A DNA stretch of 64,000 nt, from positions 744,001-808,000 of the forward strand of contig NZ_CP151274.1 in NCBI RefSeq assembly GCF_051131135.1, written 5' to 3'. The DNA is from Thermogladius sp023256015. GTDB lineage: Archaea > Thermoproteota > Thermoprotei_A > Sulfolobales > Desulfurococcaceae. Made by a program: the position numbers and the translations under genes. The notes beneath the pieces were generated by a model. It saw only the letters and a program-made list of their open reading frames with translations. It made no database searches and had not been told where the DNA came from. Positions 24,117 through 32,277 of this stretch are shown piece by piece (positions within the stretch are counted from its first letter, which is position 1; every line of letters begins with the position of its first letter).

Positions 24117-25295
24117 ATGTACCTGACGCGCGAACAAGAGAGGATGTTGAACGGGGAGTTCGGCTGGGTCGTCGCGAAGGCAATGTCTATAATTGTCAAG
24201 ACGGGTGAGGCGCTGGGGGCCACGAGGCTGGTCGAGGTCGCCCACGCCCACGTGTCCGGCGTCTCCTACTCCAACATCCTAGACCCCGGGCTAGAGTTCG
24301 TCCGTAGCCTGCTTCTCGGGGGAGGCAGGGCTCGGGTATACACCACGGTCAACCCGGGGTGCGTCGACTACTCGGGTCTATCGGAGTTGATAGACGGCTC
24401 CTACGCCGGGAAACAGGCTGTGATAGACGACTCCCTAATCAAAATGGGGTTTAAACCGGTCTTCACCTGCATCCCGTACTACCACAGGCCCCCGGCTCAG
24501 GGGGAGTTCCTAGCCTGGGGCGAGAGTAGCGCTGTCGCAGTGGCCAACAGCGTGTTCGGAGCGAGCACGAACCGGGAGGGGGGACCGCTAGCGCTGGCCT
24601 CCGCGCTAACGGGCTTCACATACTACGCGGGCCTCCACGACCCGAAGAACAGGGTCGCGAGAGTCCTGGTCCACGTTAGGGATCCACGCGTTAGAGGGAA
24701 CCCGGGAGCTCTCGGGTTGTGGCTGGGCTACAGGGTCAGGGAGATACCGCTCGTCAGGGGCGCTGGACAGGGCTTGGCGGACTTGAAGATAATGCTCGCC
24801 GCGTCCGCCGCCTCGGGCTCCCACGCCCTCGTCGTCCTGGAAGGGGTGACGCCCAGGGGATTCTACTCAACAGACTTCGTGGACAGGGTCGAGGTGGAGT
24901 GGGACGACGTGGAAGAGTACACGGGGGTAGAGCCCGGCGGTGGCAGCGTACTGGGCTACCTCGGATGCCCCCACCTCTACCCGTGGGAGTTCCTCGAGGT
25001 ATACAGGCAAGTCGTAAAGCGGGGTGTGCTACCCAGAGACAGGAGGCTCCTAATAACAATACCTGTAGAGGTATTTGAGAAGCACTACAGCGAGGTCTTG
25101 CGGTTGCGTAGGCTGGGCGTAGACGTGGCCGCTGGCACCTGCCCTGTAGTCTCTAGGCTGACGCGGGTGTTCGACCACCTCGTGACGAACTCCGGTAAGG
25201 CGGTCTTCTACTTGAGTAAGCAACTAAAAGCAAAGTACTACCTGACGAACACCCTGGGGGTGATAAGGGCTGTCTACGGTGAGAGAGCGGGTTAG
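24117..25295 (+). CDS. Phosphomevalonate dehydratase large subunit (AcnX)
   Basis: Aconitase-superfamily subunit that, with the small subunit, dehydrates mevalonate 5-phosphate to trans-anhydromevalonate 5-phosphate in the archaeal mevalonate pathway. About 392 residues. MYLTREQERMLNGEFGWVVAKAMSI and the segment EVAHAHVSGVSYSNI are typical of AcnX-L. Cluster cysteines fit at NPGCVDY, at AAGTCPVVS and possibly at CIPYY or GCPHL. GESSAVAVANSVFGASTNREGGP is the aconitase-like active-site loop. I prefer ATG 24117 after GGTGTTG over TTG 24105. Its stop overlaps the small-subunit gene by 17 bases. Confidence 0.9.
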   Translation: MYLTREQERMLNGEFGWVVAKAMSIIVKTGEALGATRLVEVAHAHVSGVSYSNILDPGLEFVRSLLLGGGRARVYTTVNPGCVDYSGLSELIDGSYAGKQAVIDDSLIKMGFKPVFTCIPYYHRPPAQGEFLAWGESSAVAVANSVFGASTNREGGPLALASALTGFTYYAGLHDPKNRVARVLVHVRDPRVRGNPGALGLWLGYRVREIPLVRGAGQGLADLKIMLAASAASGSHALVVLEGVTPRGFYSTDFVDRVEVEWDDVEEYTGVEPGGGSVLGYLGCPHLYPWEFLEVYRQVVKRGVLPRDRRLLITIPVEVFEKHYSEVLRLRRLGVDVAAGTCPVVSRLTRVFDHLVTNSGKAVFYLSKQLKAKYYLTNTLGVIRAVYGERAG

Positions 25296-25668
25296 AGTCC
25301 TGGTGGACGGGGACTGCCGGGCCCCCCTCCGTGTCTACAACGACTACATCAGCTTCTTCGGAGAGGTAGACCCCGCGACCGGCACGCTCAAGGAGGTGGG
25401 CGAGCAGATAGCCGGCGTAGCGCTGGCCTTCAGGGGCGGGCGCGGGAGTACGGTGGGCTCCTACGTTATCTACGCGCTGAAGTACTACGGGAGAGAGCCG
25501 AGCTGCATGTTGGTTGAGGAGCCCGAGCCCATCATCATTACGGGGTGCATCATGGCGGATATACCCCTCTTCCAGGTCAGGAAAGGGTTTTTAGAAGAGG
25601 TGGGCTCTAAAAGAGCAGTGCTCGTACACGAGAAGGGGAGAGACTACGTTGAGCTACACTTCGAGTAG
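25279..25668 (+). CDS. Phosphomevalonate dehydratase small subunit (AcnX swivel domain)
   Basis: 129-residue swivelling beta/alpha domain of aconitase X. FRGGRGSTVGSYVIYALKY is the substrate-phosphate loop (G-R-G-S-x-V) and IIITGCIMADIPLF is the core strand. It works only as a complex with the large subunit, and the 17-base overlap between the genes suggests coupled translation. GTG start. The tmk gene in turn overlaps its 3' end by 20 bases, so acnX-L, acnX-S and tmk form one transcript. Confidence 0.9.
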   Translation: MRERVRVLVDGDCRAPLRVYNDYISFFGEVDPATGTLKEVGEQIAGVALAFRGGRGSTVGSYVIYALKYYGREPSCMLVEEPEPIIITGCIMADIPLFQVRKGFLEEVGSKRAVLVHEKGRDYVELHFE

Positions 25669-26266
25669 GAGAGGCCTGTTCTTAGTCCTCGAGGGGCTGG
25701 ACGGCTCGGGTAAGACGAGCATCGCCAACATCCTCATAAGCAGGCTTGGCGAGCTGGGTTACAGGGCAACCTACACCTACGAGCCCTACGACTCGAGCAT
25801 CGTCAGAGCCGTTAAAGGCGAGTACTCCAGCGCTAGGGACGCCTATGTCGACGCGCTTGCTTACGCCTTGGACAGGCTCATACACTGGAAGACGGTGATA
25901 GAGCCGGCTCTGAGGGAGGGCGCCGTGGTCGTGTGCGACAGGTACTTCTACAGTAGCGTCGCCTACCAGACCGCCTCAGGGGCACCATACGAGTGGGTCT
26001 TGGAGGTGAACAGGTTCGCGCCGAGGCCCGACCTAGCGGTATACCTCGACGTAGAGCCCTCGCTCGGGCTGGCGAGGAAGAAGGGGGCCCCGTCGAGGTT
26101 CCCCGAGTACGAGAGGGTCGACTTCCTCTCCAGGGTCAGGGAGGTTTACTTGAGGATGGTCAGAGAAGGCCTGCTGGTAGTAGTCGACTCCAGCAGGGGG
26201 CTCGAGGAAGTCTTCCGGGACGTCTGGGGTCTGGTGAGGCCCCTGCTCGACCGGCTCACTTCGTAG
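25649..26266 (+). CDS. tmk: Thymidylate kinase
   Basis: Phosphorylates dTMP to dTDP. 205 residues. P-loop EGLDGSGKTSIANIL, DR(Y/X) motif VVCDRYFYSSVAYQTASGA, and the lid-region arginines in SRFPEYERVDF. TTG start at 25649 inside the end of acnX-S. The 3' end overlaps the convergent UPF0148 gene by 11 bases. No anomalies. Confidence 0.95.
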   Translation: MSYTSSRRGLFLVLEGLDGSGKTSIANILISRLGELGYRATYTYEPYDSSIVRAVKGEYSSARDAYVDALAYALDRLIHWKTVIEPALREGAVVVCDRYFYSSVAYQTASGAPYEWVLEVNRFAPRPDLAVYLDVEPSLGLARKKGAPSRFPEYERVDFLSRVREVYLRMVREGLLVVVDSSRGLEEVFRDVWGLVRPLLDRLTS

Positions 26267-26645
26267 AGGAAGGCCTAGACGCGATGACGCTCTTGATCCT
26301 CCTCACCCTCTCGACGACCTCAAGCCACCTTATCAGCTCGGTGGGGTCTATCTCCCCCCTCTCGCTCAGCATGGCGTTCATCTCCATCAAGGCCCTCTCC
26401 TCTATCCTGTCCAGCGTCATGGCCAGGCTCACAGAGGTCTTCACCTCCCTGGCCTCTTCCTCGGTCTTGACCAGGTAGACCCTACCGTGGACGGGGCAGA
26501 CCACCTCGCCCGTCTTCAGCCTGAACAGAGGTAGGCCGCAGCCCGGGTAAGGGCATGTCTCGGCCAGCATTACCGCCCCGGCCTTGATAAGCTCGGCCAT
26601 CTTCTTGACAGGGTCTACTTCAGCCTCCACCAAGTCAGACCACAC
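26256..26645 (-). CDS. UPF0148 / autoantigen p27-like zinc protein
   Basis: 129 residues of the archaeal UPF0148 family (Sjogren's/scleroderma autoantigen 1-like). Residues 12-60 hold KKMAELIKAGAVMLAETCPY, GCGLPLFRLKTGEVVC and PVHGRVYLV, where Cys/His can bind zinc. A long C-terminal helix (EVKTSVSLAMTLDRIEERAL) follows. The molecular role is unknown. Start GTG/ATG near 26645, just downstream of an AT-rich block. Confidence 0.85.
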   Translation of the reverse strand: MWSDLVEAEVDPVKKMAELIKAGAVMLAETCPYPGCGLPLFRLKTGEVVCPVHGRVYLVKTEEEAREVKTSVSLAMTLDRIEERALMEMNAMLSERGEIDPTELIRWLEVVERVRRIKSVIASRPSSTK

Positions 26646-26939
26646 ATGGATACCAAATAGCTATAGAGGATTTTAATTGCAAGCTAGCGCCAGCGAGGCC
26701 CCTCGGCACGGGGCTTCGATCCCAGGTACTCGACGATCCCCCTTGCCTACGCCTCCCCCTCCCCAGCCGCGTTGTCGGCCTCTCCTGTACGTCCGCGACC
26801 CTCACGACCCGCTACACCACCAGCAAAGCGTACCATTAGATTTTCCAAGAGAGCGTGGGTTAAACGTTTATAAGTAATGTAGAGGAAAATTTTTTACAGG
26901 TGGTCGGGGCCGAGTGTTGGAGAGGCTACCTGGCCGCCC
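26646..26939. other. Intergenic stretch, no protein gene seen; possible minus-strand transcript
   Basis: The right part (26862-26876) reads CTTATAAACGTTTAAC on the minus strand, a good TATA element. The following ~170 minus-strand bases are GC-rich with no convincing frame; the longest (a GTG-initiated Arg/Gly-rich frame of about 55 codons) looks non-biological. It may encode a small RNA or simply hold the promoter of the UPF0148 gene. A TTCGATC resembling a T-loop lacks the flanking stem, so it is not a tRNA. Confidence 0.3.
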
Positions 26940-27124
26940 GGGCGGTGTGAGTGCTGCTCCAAGCCCCGCGGGCCTCAACCTAGATGGGAGCCCCGTGCCG
27001 TTGGGCTCGACAGCCGCCCATGAGCCCACACGGGTACCCAGAGCCCTGTGGGCGAGGCGGAAGTCCCTAGATGAGACCATGAATCCATATAAAATGATTG
27101 GAGTGAACATCTAGGGACAAACGG
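26940..27124 (+). mobile_element. Solitary right end of the IS607-family element (orphan reRNA candidate)
   Basis: This stretch matches 15760-15936 almost throughout, with the highest identity over the last ~150 bases and a few substitutions and small gaps near the left side. It ends with the same CTAGGGACAAACGG and then diverges. No recombinase or complete tnpB is present; the residual frame (MLERLPGRPGGVSAAPSPAG...) mirrors only the last ~55 codons of tnpB. The conserved part is exactly the predicted guide-RNA scaffold, and the neighbouring host bases CGTCCTACGTAATAGGCG would form its guide. Confidence 0.75.
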
Positions 27125-27342
27125 CGTCCTACGTAATAGGCGTGAGCTTCTCTTCCACCGCCTAACTCAAACAGTTTTTCACCCGTTCACATCTGCCTCT
27201 CCCGGCTATAAGCCGGGCGCTCTATTTCTATCTCGGCGCCGACCCGCGCCGCGCGGGCCAGGAGCACGCGGCAGTCTTCGGGGCGGTGCCCCTACACTGT
27301 TTTAATCGCCGTTTACACATTAGAGAAGTGGGGGTGGTCGGC
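27125..27342. other. Intergenic stretch with a short minus-strand frame remnant
   Basis: Between the solitary IS end and the UPF0147 gene. On the minus strand 27187-27291 holds an open stretch of about 34 codons with protein-like composition (EDCRVLLARAARVGAEIEIE), lacking a proper start; this could be a gene fragment. A hairpin CCCGGCTATAAGCCGGG lies near 27208-27224. The UPF0147 promoter is probably the TTTTAATCG region near 27300. Confidence 0.25.
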
Positions 27343-27621
27343 GTGTCCTCCGTGGCGAGGGTGCCCGATAATACTGCCAAGATCAACAACGCGATATACC
27401 TGCTGCTCTCCATCATAAACGACACGGCTGTCCCCAGGAACATAAGGAGGGCTGCCACCGAGGCGCTGAACTACCTGAGGAGCGAGAACCTGACGCCGGG
27501 CGTTAAGGCCGCGAACGCGGTGAGCGTGCTGGACCAGGTCAGCCAGGACCCCAACATGCCCCTGTCCGCTAGGACGAAGATCTGGCAGGTCATCGCGATC
27601 CTGGAGACAATACACGACTAG
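27343..27621 (+). CDS. UPF0147 family protein
   Basis: About 92 residues, all helical: NTAKINNAIYLLLSIINDTA, VPRNIRRAATEALNYLRSE, and PMSARTKIWQVIAILETI-like C-terminus. This matches the archaeal UPF0147 family of unknown function, often found near information-processing genes. The frame is open further upstream, but GTG 27343 follows GGGGGTGGT by four bases and gives the family's usual length. FAU-1 follows after 25 bases, probably in the same transcript. Confidence 0.88.
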   Translation: MSSVARVPDNTAKINNAIYLLLSIINDTAVPRNIRRAATEALNYLRSENLTPGVKAANAVSVLDQVSQDPNMPLSARTKIWQVIAILETIHD

Positions 27622-27646
27622 CCGGTCCTGAACGGGGTTCACCTTT

Positions 27647-29074
27647 TTGACGAGCGTCAGAGTCAGAGGTATCTCGTCAACTGCGCTCTCCTACCTGTTC
27701 TTGTTGAGGGGCTTCAGGGTCGTACAAGCGTCGGGAGTGATCAGGGAGAGGCTGGGGATACCCTTCGACACCTCCCCTGCCGAGGTCACTGTGAAGGACT
27801 CCGAGGAGCCGAGCACGCTCGTAGTCCTCGGCAAGCCTGAAGGAGTCAGAGAAGTGTTGGACTCGATAACCGCGGAGCTACGGGACGTAGTGGTCTGGTG
27901 GGGGAGGCCCGGTCTCCACGCCGTGGTGAGGGCGCGGGTCAGCAGGCTCGAGGAGGGCGGGTGTATACTAGAGCTACCGGGCGGGGTTGAGGGGGTTCTG
28001 CGCGCGTGCCACGGAAGAGAGGGCGACCTCGTGGTCGTGTCCGTTGCAAGGCCCTCGTTTAGGAGAGGGGAGAGGGCCGTAGTCTCCAGGGAGCTGAGGT
28101 TCGACGGGCTCTACGTCTCCCTCATTAAAGGAGGAAAGATAGAGTTCTCGGAGTTCATCAGAGACCCGGCGAAGAAAGCAGAGCTCTCGGCTCTGGCGGT
28201 ATCCAAGCTCGTGGGGTCTGGTCTAGGCGTGAGGTTCAGGAGCAACAGCCAGTACGCAGACCCGCACGAGGTGTCCAGAGAGATCGACTTTTTACTCGGG
28301 GTTTTGAGGGATTTCGAGGCGAAGCTGAAGAGCGGGGGCGACGTGGGAGTGCTGTACGAGGGCGAGTCCATAGCCCTAGTATACCTGACGTCGCCTGCCA
28401 AGGCTAGGCTGGACGAGCTGAGGGGTAGGGTCGCCCCGACTGCGATAGGGCACCACCAGTTGAAGTACATGGGGTTAGACGAGGTAGTGGACTACACCGA
28501 GTACCTGCTGTCCAATAAGGCGATAACGAGGGAGAGCACGGCCCTACTCTCCAGCTACCTGGTGTACAAGCAGGTCGGGCGGGAGTTCTCGTTCAGGCAG
28601 GTTAAGCCGGACGGAGGGGTCGTGAATCTGGCGCCGGGCGTGCTAGAGAAGGTGGAGGTCGGGCGGGGAGGGCTGACCCTCGTCTTCAAGAGGGTGATGA
28701 GGTCCAGCGGTGTCTACGACGGGCTGGGCGTGGAGAAGAAGCCCGGGGACGTGGACTACATGGTAGTGGACACGTCGTCTTGGACCATATCCCACAACTA
28801 CTACAGGGGCTCAGACTACCTGGGCACGTACGTGAACATCAACACGCCCCCGGACGTCGGGGAGGGGGTAGTCGAGTATCTGGACCTGGAGGTAGACGTC
28901 GTGGTCAGGAGAGACGGCGGACCGGAGGTGGTAGACCTCGATAAACTGGAAGAGGCGTGGAGGAGCAAGGCGCTCAGCGACAGCCTCTACAAGAGAGCGC
29001 TCGAGGAAGTCGAGAAGGTTAGAAGCAACCCTACCGCTCACGTTTATAACCCGTGGAAGAATCAACAGAAATAA
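27647..29074 (+). CDS. FAU-1-type RNA-binding protein / probable ribonuclease (DUF402)
   Basis: 475-residue protein of the FAU-1 family, described in Pyrococcus as an AU-rich RNA-binding protein with RNase E/G-like N-terminal features. The N-terminus VRVRGISSTALSYLFLLRGF is the family start. A central S1/OB-like part (LHAVVRARVSRLEEGGCILE) leads to a C-terminal DUF402-type domain with GHHQLKYMGLDEVVDYTEYLL and HNYYRGSDYLGTYVNINTPP. It may act in rRNA processing. TTG start. Ends six bases before tRNA-Leu. Confidence 0.88.
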   Translation: MTSVRVRGISSTALSYLFLLRGFRVVQASGVIRERLGIPFDTSPAEVTVKDSEEPSTLVVLGKPEGVREVLDSITAELRDVVVWWGRPGLHAVVRARVSRLEEGGCILELPGGVEGVLRACHGREGDLVVVSVARPSFRRGERAVVSRELRFDGLYVSLIKGGKIEFSEFIRDPAKKAELSALAVSKLVGSGLGVRFRSNSQYADPHEVSREIDFLLGVLRDFEAKLKSGGDVGVLYEGESIALVYLTSPAKARLDELRGRVAPTAIGHHQLKYMGLDEVVDYTEYLLSNKAITRESTALLSSYLVYKQVGREFSFRQVKPDGGVVNLAPGVLEKVEVGRGGLTLVFKRVMRSSGVYDGLGVEKKPGDVDYMVVDTSSWTISHNYYRGSDYLGTYVNINTPPDVGEGVVEYLDLEVDVVVRRDGGPEVVDLDKLEEAWRSKALSDSLYKRALEEVEKVRSNPTAHVYNPWKNQQK

Positions 29075-29079
29075 TTAGA

Positions 29080-29164
29080 GCGGGGGTGCCCGAGCTAGGT
29101 CAAAGGGGTCGGGCTTAGGACCCGATGGCGTAGGCCTGCGTGGGTTCGAATCCCACCCCCCGCA
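29080..29164 (+). tRNA. tRNA-Leu(TAG)
   Basis: Intron-free, 85 nt, class II. Acceptor GCGGGGG/CCCCCGC, anticodon arm TCGGG-CTTAGGA-CCCGA, T-arm GTGGG-TTCGAAT-CCCAC, discriminator A. Only five bases separate it from the FAU-1 stop, so its promoter lies inside that gene's 3' end. A CTGC-tcgta-GCAG hairpin follows. Confidence 0.95.
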
Positions 29165-29219
29165 CTGCTCGTAGCAGTCCTCAAAAGTTAATTACAGCTC
29201 TTGAGACACTACTAGATTA

Positions 29220-29294
29220 GGGCCCGTCGCCTAGCTTGGATAGGGCGCCGGCCTTCGGAGCCGGAGGTCCCGGGTTCAAGTCCCGGCGGGCCCG
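29220..29294 (+). tRNA. tRNA-Arg(TCG)
   Basis: Intron-free, 75 nt. Acceptor GGGCCCG/CGGGCCC, anticodon arm CCGGC-CTTCGGA-GCCGG, T-arm CCGGG-TTCAAGT-CCCGG, discriminator G. Reads CGA codons. Confidence 0.95.
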
Positions 29295-29576
29295 TCGAGG
29301 CCTAACCCGCTATTAGCAGGGAGCAGAGTGAGAGCAAAGTATGCCGCCTGCTTCAACGGAGTAGACGCTAGAGTTTCTTCTCCGTTGGTTGTTGATATAC
29401 TGTTCACGATGCCATGTATATTGCTGTCTGCATCCTGTAGGTGCTTCCAGTAGAGGCCGAGGCGGCCTTAGGCCGACAGAGCTCTCAAGGGCTCTAAAGG
29501 GCGGGCGTGAGGCTCAAAAGTGTTTTTTTACCCGCAACTGGGAGACCTATCCAGAGGCTCAGCTTAGACCCGCGGC
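29295..29576. other. Intergenic stretch with two hairpins and a T-run
   Basis: No gene seen. Tandem hairpins CGGCC-TTA-GGCCG (29464-29476) and AGAGC...GCTCT (29479-29496) are followed by TTTTTTT at 29523-29529, compatible with transcription termination or a leader structure before the exosortase-like gene. Confidence 0.3.
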
Positions 29577-31253
29577 GTGGTGGATGTGCCAGGGCTGGAA
29601 AGTACACCCCCGGACACGACCTCTCGCAGAGCGTTCTTCATCGGTTTAACTGGAGTAGCTGGCATAGTCGCTCTCCTTGTTTCCACGCTCTACAGGGACT
29701 ACGTTAGGGATGTAGCCACAGTGGTACTCAGCGACGTACACTCCTACTTGGTAATCGCATTAGTCAACGCGGTGTTAGCGCTCTACATGGCCTTGAGAGA
29801 CGAAGTCTTCAGGTTCGAGGTCAGCGTTGGCAAGGTCCTCGCGACACTATTGCTGGCCTTGTTCTCGGCGTTCTTCTACCTGGTAGCCCCTCTAGTAGGT
29901 GAGTACATGACTTTCTACTGGGGTCTGAGCCTTAGCCTGCTCGTTCTCTCCACACTACTGTTCATATTCACACCGACGAGCGCAAGGACCCTAGCACCCT
30001 ACCTCTCAGTGCTGCTATTAGCGCCGATCCCGGTGAGCTCCTTCGACAACGCGGCGCGAATCTTTTCGAGAGTGGCGGGAGAGATCGCGGCGGGGATAAC
30101 CGGCTCGACGTTTAGTTACGAGGACGGCTTCGGGCAGATCACAGTCCACACTAGTTACGGGCCTGTAGAAGTGCCACTGGTATCAATACGCCTCGGGTAC
30201 GCCCCCCTCACGTCGACGATCGCGCTGCTGCCAGTGGTGCTCTTGTTAGTTTCTAGGAAAACTTTGAGTTTTAGGAGGAAGAGCGTGCTCGCCCTATTAT
30301 CTATCGCGTTAGGGCTCCTGATCGGTTTTGTCGGGGAAGTGTTGAGAGCGGTCGTCCTGGTCGAGGCGGTAAGGTATGAGGGCGCCCCTCTCGCCTGGAG
30401 CGCTCTCAGCTACACTCCCACCATAGTCTATGTAGCGGCCTCGTCTATTGCGGCCGTATACCTAGCTTCCGGGACTTTTCTCACTGGGAGCACGCCCAGT
30501 GAGGAGACCTCTCGTGGAGGATCCGACGCGGGCGTAAGGGCTGTAACCGGTCTAGTACTACTGCTACTACTCGCTTTCGCGGCTCTGGTAGCGGTTTTAA
30601 GCCCCATTAACACTTCGTGGGGTTACACAATAATTTCTCCGGGAGTTGGCGCCTGGGACTTCGTGTCAAGGCCCGAGAACTACATTTTCGAGGGCTTCCA
30701 GGTCGAGAGCGCCTGGAGCGACCCTGGTAGAGCGGGCCTACTAGGCGTACTGAATGTGAGGTACGTAGCTTTCAGCTATAATAGGGTACCCTATCAATCG
30801 GTCATCGAGGTCGCCGAGACACCCGCACTCCTTCACGCGTGGAGCTATGACCTGAGCTTGGAGGGGTACAGTGTTGTTAGGTCATGGGTTCAAGACGTGA
30901 ACGGTGTACGCGTGTATCTCGTGCAGGCTAGCAGGTGGAATACGAGCTGTACGGTAGCAGCCGCCCTGTTCCCTGTTTCAATAAGAGATGGGTCCGCCAC
31001 CTCTCAACTATATGTCAGGGTGCTTCTAGCACCTGGCGAGACAGCCCCTGACTCCACGGTCGCCGCGCTAGAGGCCATAAAAAGAGTTCTAAACAGCCAG
31101 CCGTTCGTCCCACCATCCACCGTGAGCCTGCTCGATCCACTGGGAGTACTGCTTAAACTCGGAGTGATCGCCGTATTAGTGTACTACCTGTTTTTGGCGG
31201 GGCTCAAGATACTGCCACCCAGGTCGCTCAGGCGCACCCGCACTCGTAGCTAG
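29577..31253 (+). CDS. Polytopic membrane protein with exosortase/archaeosortase-like architecture
   Basis: 558 residues. About eight membrane segments fill residues 20-330, with one more near 520-545. The core resembles exosortases: a helix ending RLGYAPLTSTIALLPVVLLL at the place of the Cys motif, and later SIALGLLIGFVGEVLRAVVL, whose 'G-x-V-L-R' matches the conserved N-x-L-R helix. The catalytic Cys and His are not found. From about residue 350 there is an extracytoplasmic domain (GAWDFVSRPENYIFEGF ...) placed like the EpsI domain fused to some exosortases. It may process or anchor surface proteins, or be an inactive relative. GTG 29577 or GTG 29586 is the start. Confidence 0.4.
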   Translation: MVDVPGLESTPPDTTSRRAFFIGLTGVAGIVALLVSTLYRDYVRDVATVVLSDVHSYLVIALVNAVLALYMALRDEVFRFEVSVGKVLATLLLALFSAFFYLVAPLVGEYMTFYWGLSLSLLVLSTLLFIFTPTSARTLAPYLSVLLLAPIPVSSFDNAARIFSRVAGEIAAGITGSTFSYEDGFGQITVHTSYGPVEVPLVSIRLGYAPLTSTIALLPVVLLLVSRKTLSFRRKSVLALLSIALGLLIGFVGEVLRAVVLVEAVRYEGAPLAWSALSYTPTIVYVAASSIAAVYLASGTFLTGSTPSEETSRGGSDAGVRAVTGLVLLLLLAFAALVAVLSPINTSWGYTIISPGVGAWDFVSRPENYIFEGFQVESAWSDPGRAGLLGVLNVRYVAFSYNRVPYQSVIEVAETPALLHAWSYDLSLEGYSVVRSWVQDVNGVRVYLVQASRWNTSCTVAAALFPVSIRDGSATSQLYVRVLLAPGETAPDSTVAALEAIKRVLNSQPFVPPSTVSLLDPLGVLLKLGVIAVLVYYLFLAGLKILPPRSLRRTRTRS

Positions 31254-31690
31254 CCGAGAAGCACCAGCCGAGACTTCTCGCTCCAAAACGGCATCTCGGA
31301 TATTCGTAACGGTCGAGCAGTGGACCGGTTGCTCTTGTATTACGATCTTATGTCGATCTGCTTAAAGGGGTTTTGGCTGTGGAGGGGTCGGTTTGGCTGT
31401 CGGGGGCCGGTCGAAGAGCCCAACTCGTTCTCGAGGTACAGTACCATCTTCACGGTCGACTCTACTTACGCTGGCCGGACTAGTTCCATAACAGTTGGAG
31501 ACTTTCCTGCACCTTCGAGAGTGCACGGCTTCATTGTTTCGAGTGTCTCACTGTATCACCTTGTGTTCAACAGAATAAAGAAGTCGACCCGGTAGCTGGT
31601 GGGCTTCGCTGGGTTCGTAATATACCACGGGTGGGCATAAAACCTTAATAGCCGATAATGAGGTATCCGAGGGGATGTTTAGCGTAGAGT
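31254..31690. other. Intergenic stretch of about 440 bases, no gene recognised
   Basis: A plus-strand frame of 91 codons (31320-31595) exists but has no ribosome-binding site, biased codon use or recognised motif, and is treated as chance. The final part contains the promoter of the nucleotidyltransferase gene (CATAAAACCTTAATAG, about 31637-31652). Confidence 0.4.
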
Positions 31691-31701
31691 AGGTGGTGGT
31701 A

Positions 31702-32250
31702 GTGTCCTTTAGTAGGAAGGCCCTGGCGAAGGTAGCCGAGAAAATCAGTAGGAGAGGGGTAGAGTTCGTTGTGATAGGTAGTACAGCTGTAGAGCTCGCT
31801 CTAAACAAGGACGTTTTCGAGGGCGACTTGGACCTGTTTGTCGTAGAGCCCAGTCCCGTCGCTAACGAGGACTTCTACCGGAGCCTAGCCGCAGAGGAGG
31901 GGTGGGAGGTCGGTTTAACAGAGCTGGGCACACTAAAGCTCGTTGCCAACGTCGACGGCGAGACTGTAGAGGTCGAGCTCTACGAGAACATAATGGACTT
32001 CAATATACCGGATGAGGTAGTTGCAAACACGAGACAGGCCTCTATAGACGGGGTCAAAGTGAGGGTTCTACACCCCGAGCAGTACTTTGTACTGAAGGCT
32101 AGGCAGGGAGTAGACTTGGACAAGCTTAGAAACTACTACAGGCAGCTCGGTAGGCTGAACACGAGCTTACTCGAGGCTACACTAAGCTGCTTCCCCGAGG
32201 AGTCGGAGGACATAGCCGAGAGGCTGAGGGGCGTGGGCTTTAAGTTTTAA
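31702..32250 (+). CDS. Predicted nucleotidyltransferase
   Basis: About 182 residues with a minimal nucleotidyltransferase fold. VEFVVIGSTAVELALNKDVF begins the helix-turn with the G-S motif. EGDLDLFVVEP carries the D-x-D metal pair, and TVEVELYENIMDF may supply the third acid. HPEQYFVLKARQGVDLDKL matches the C-terminal helix found in such proteins. Possible roles are nucleotide transfer to tRNA or protein; the substrate is unknown. GTG 31702 is chosen because GGTGGTGG lies 3-10 bases upstream. L40e follows 27 bases later. Confidence 0.7.
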   Translation: MSFSRKALAKVAEKISRRGVEFVVIGSTAVELALNKDVFEGDLDLFVVEPSPVANEDFYRSLAAEEGWEVGLTELGTLKLVANVDGETVEVELYENIMDFNIPDEVVANTRQASIDGVKVRVLHPEQYFVLKARQGVDLDKLRNYYRQLGRLNTSLLEATLSCFPEESEDIAERLRGVGFKF

Positions 32251-32277
32251 ACCCCCTCGAGCAATTAGACGCTAGAG

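Noticed and set aside
26700..26740. TTCGATC within GGGGCTTCGATCCCAGG looked like a tRNA T-loop
   Set aside because: The flanking bases do not form a 5-bp T-stem, and no acceptor, D or anticodon arms are found on either side.
31320..31595. 91-codon plus-strand open frame
   Set aside because: No ribosome-binding site, no recognisable motif and a composition unlike neighbouring genes; treated as chance in a non-coding gap.
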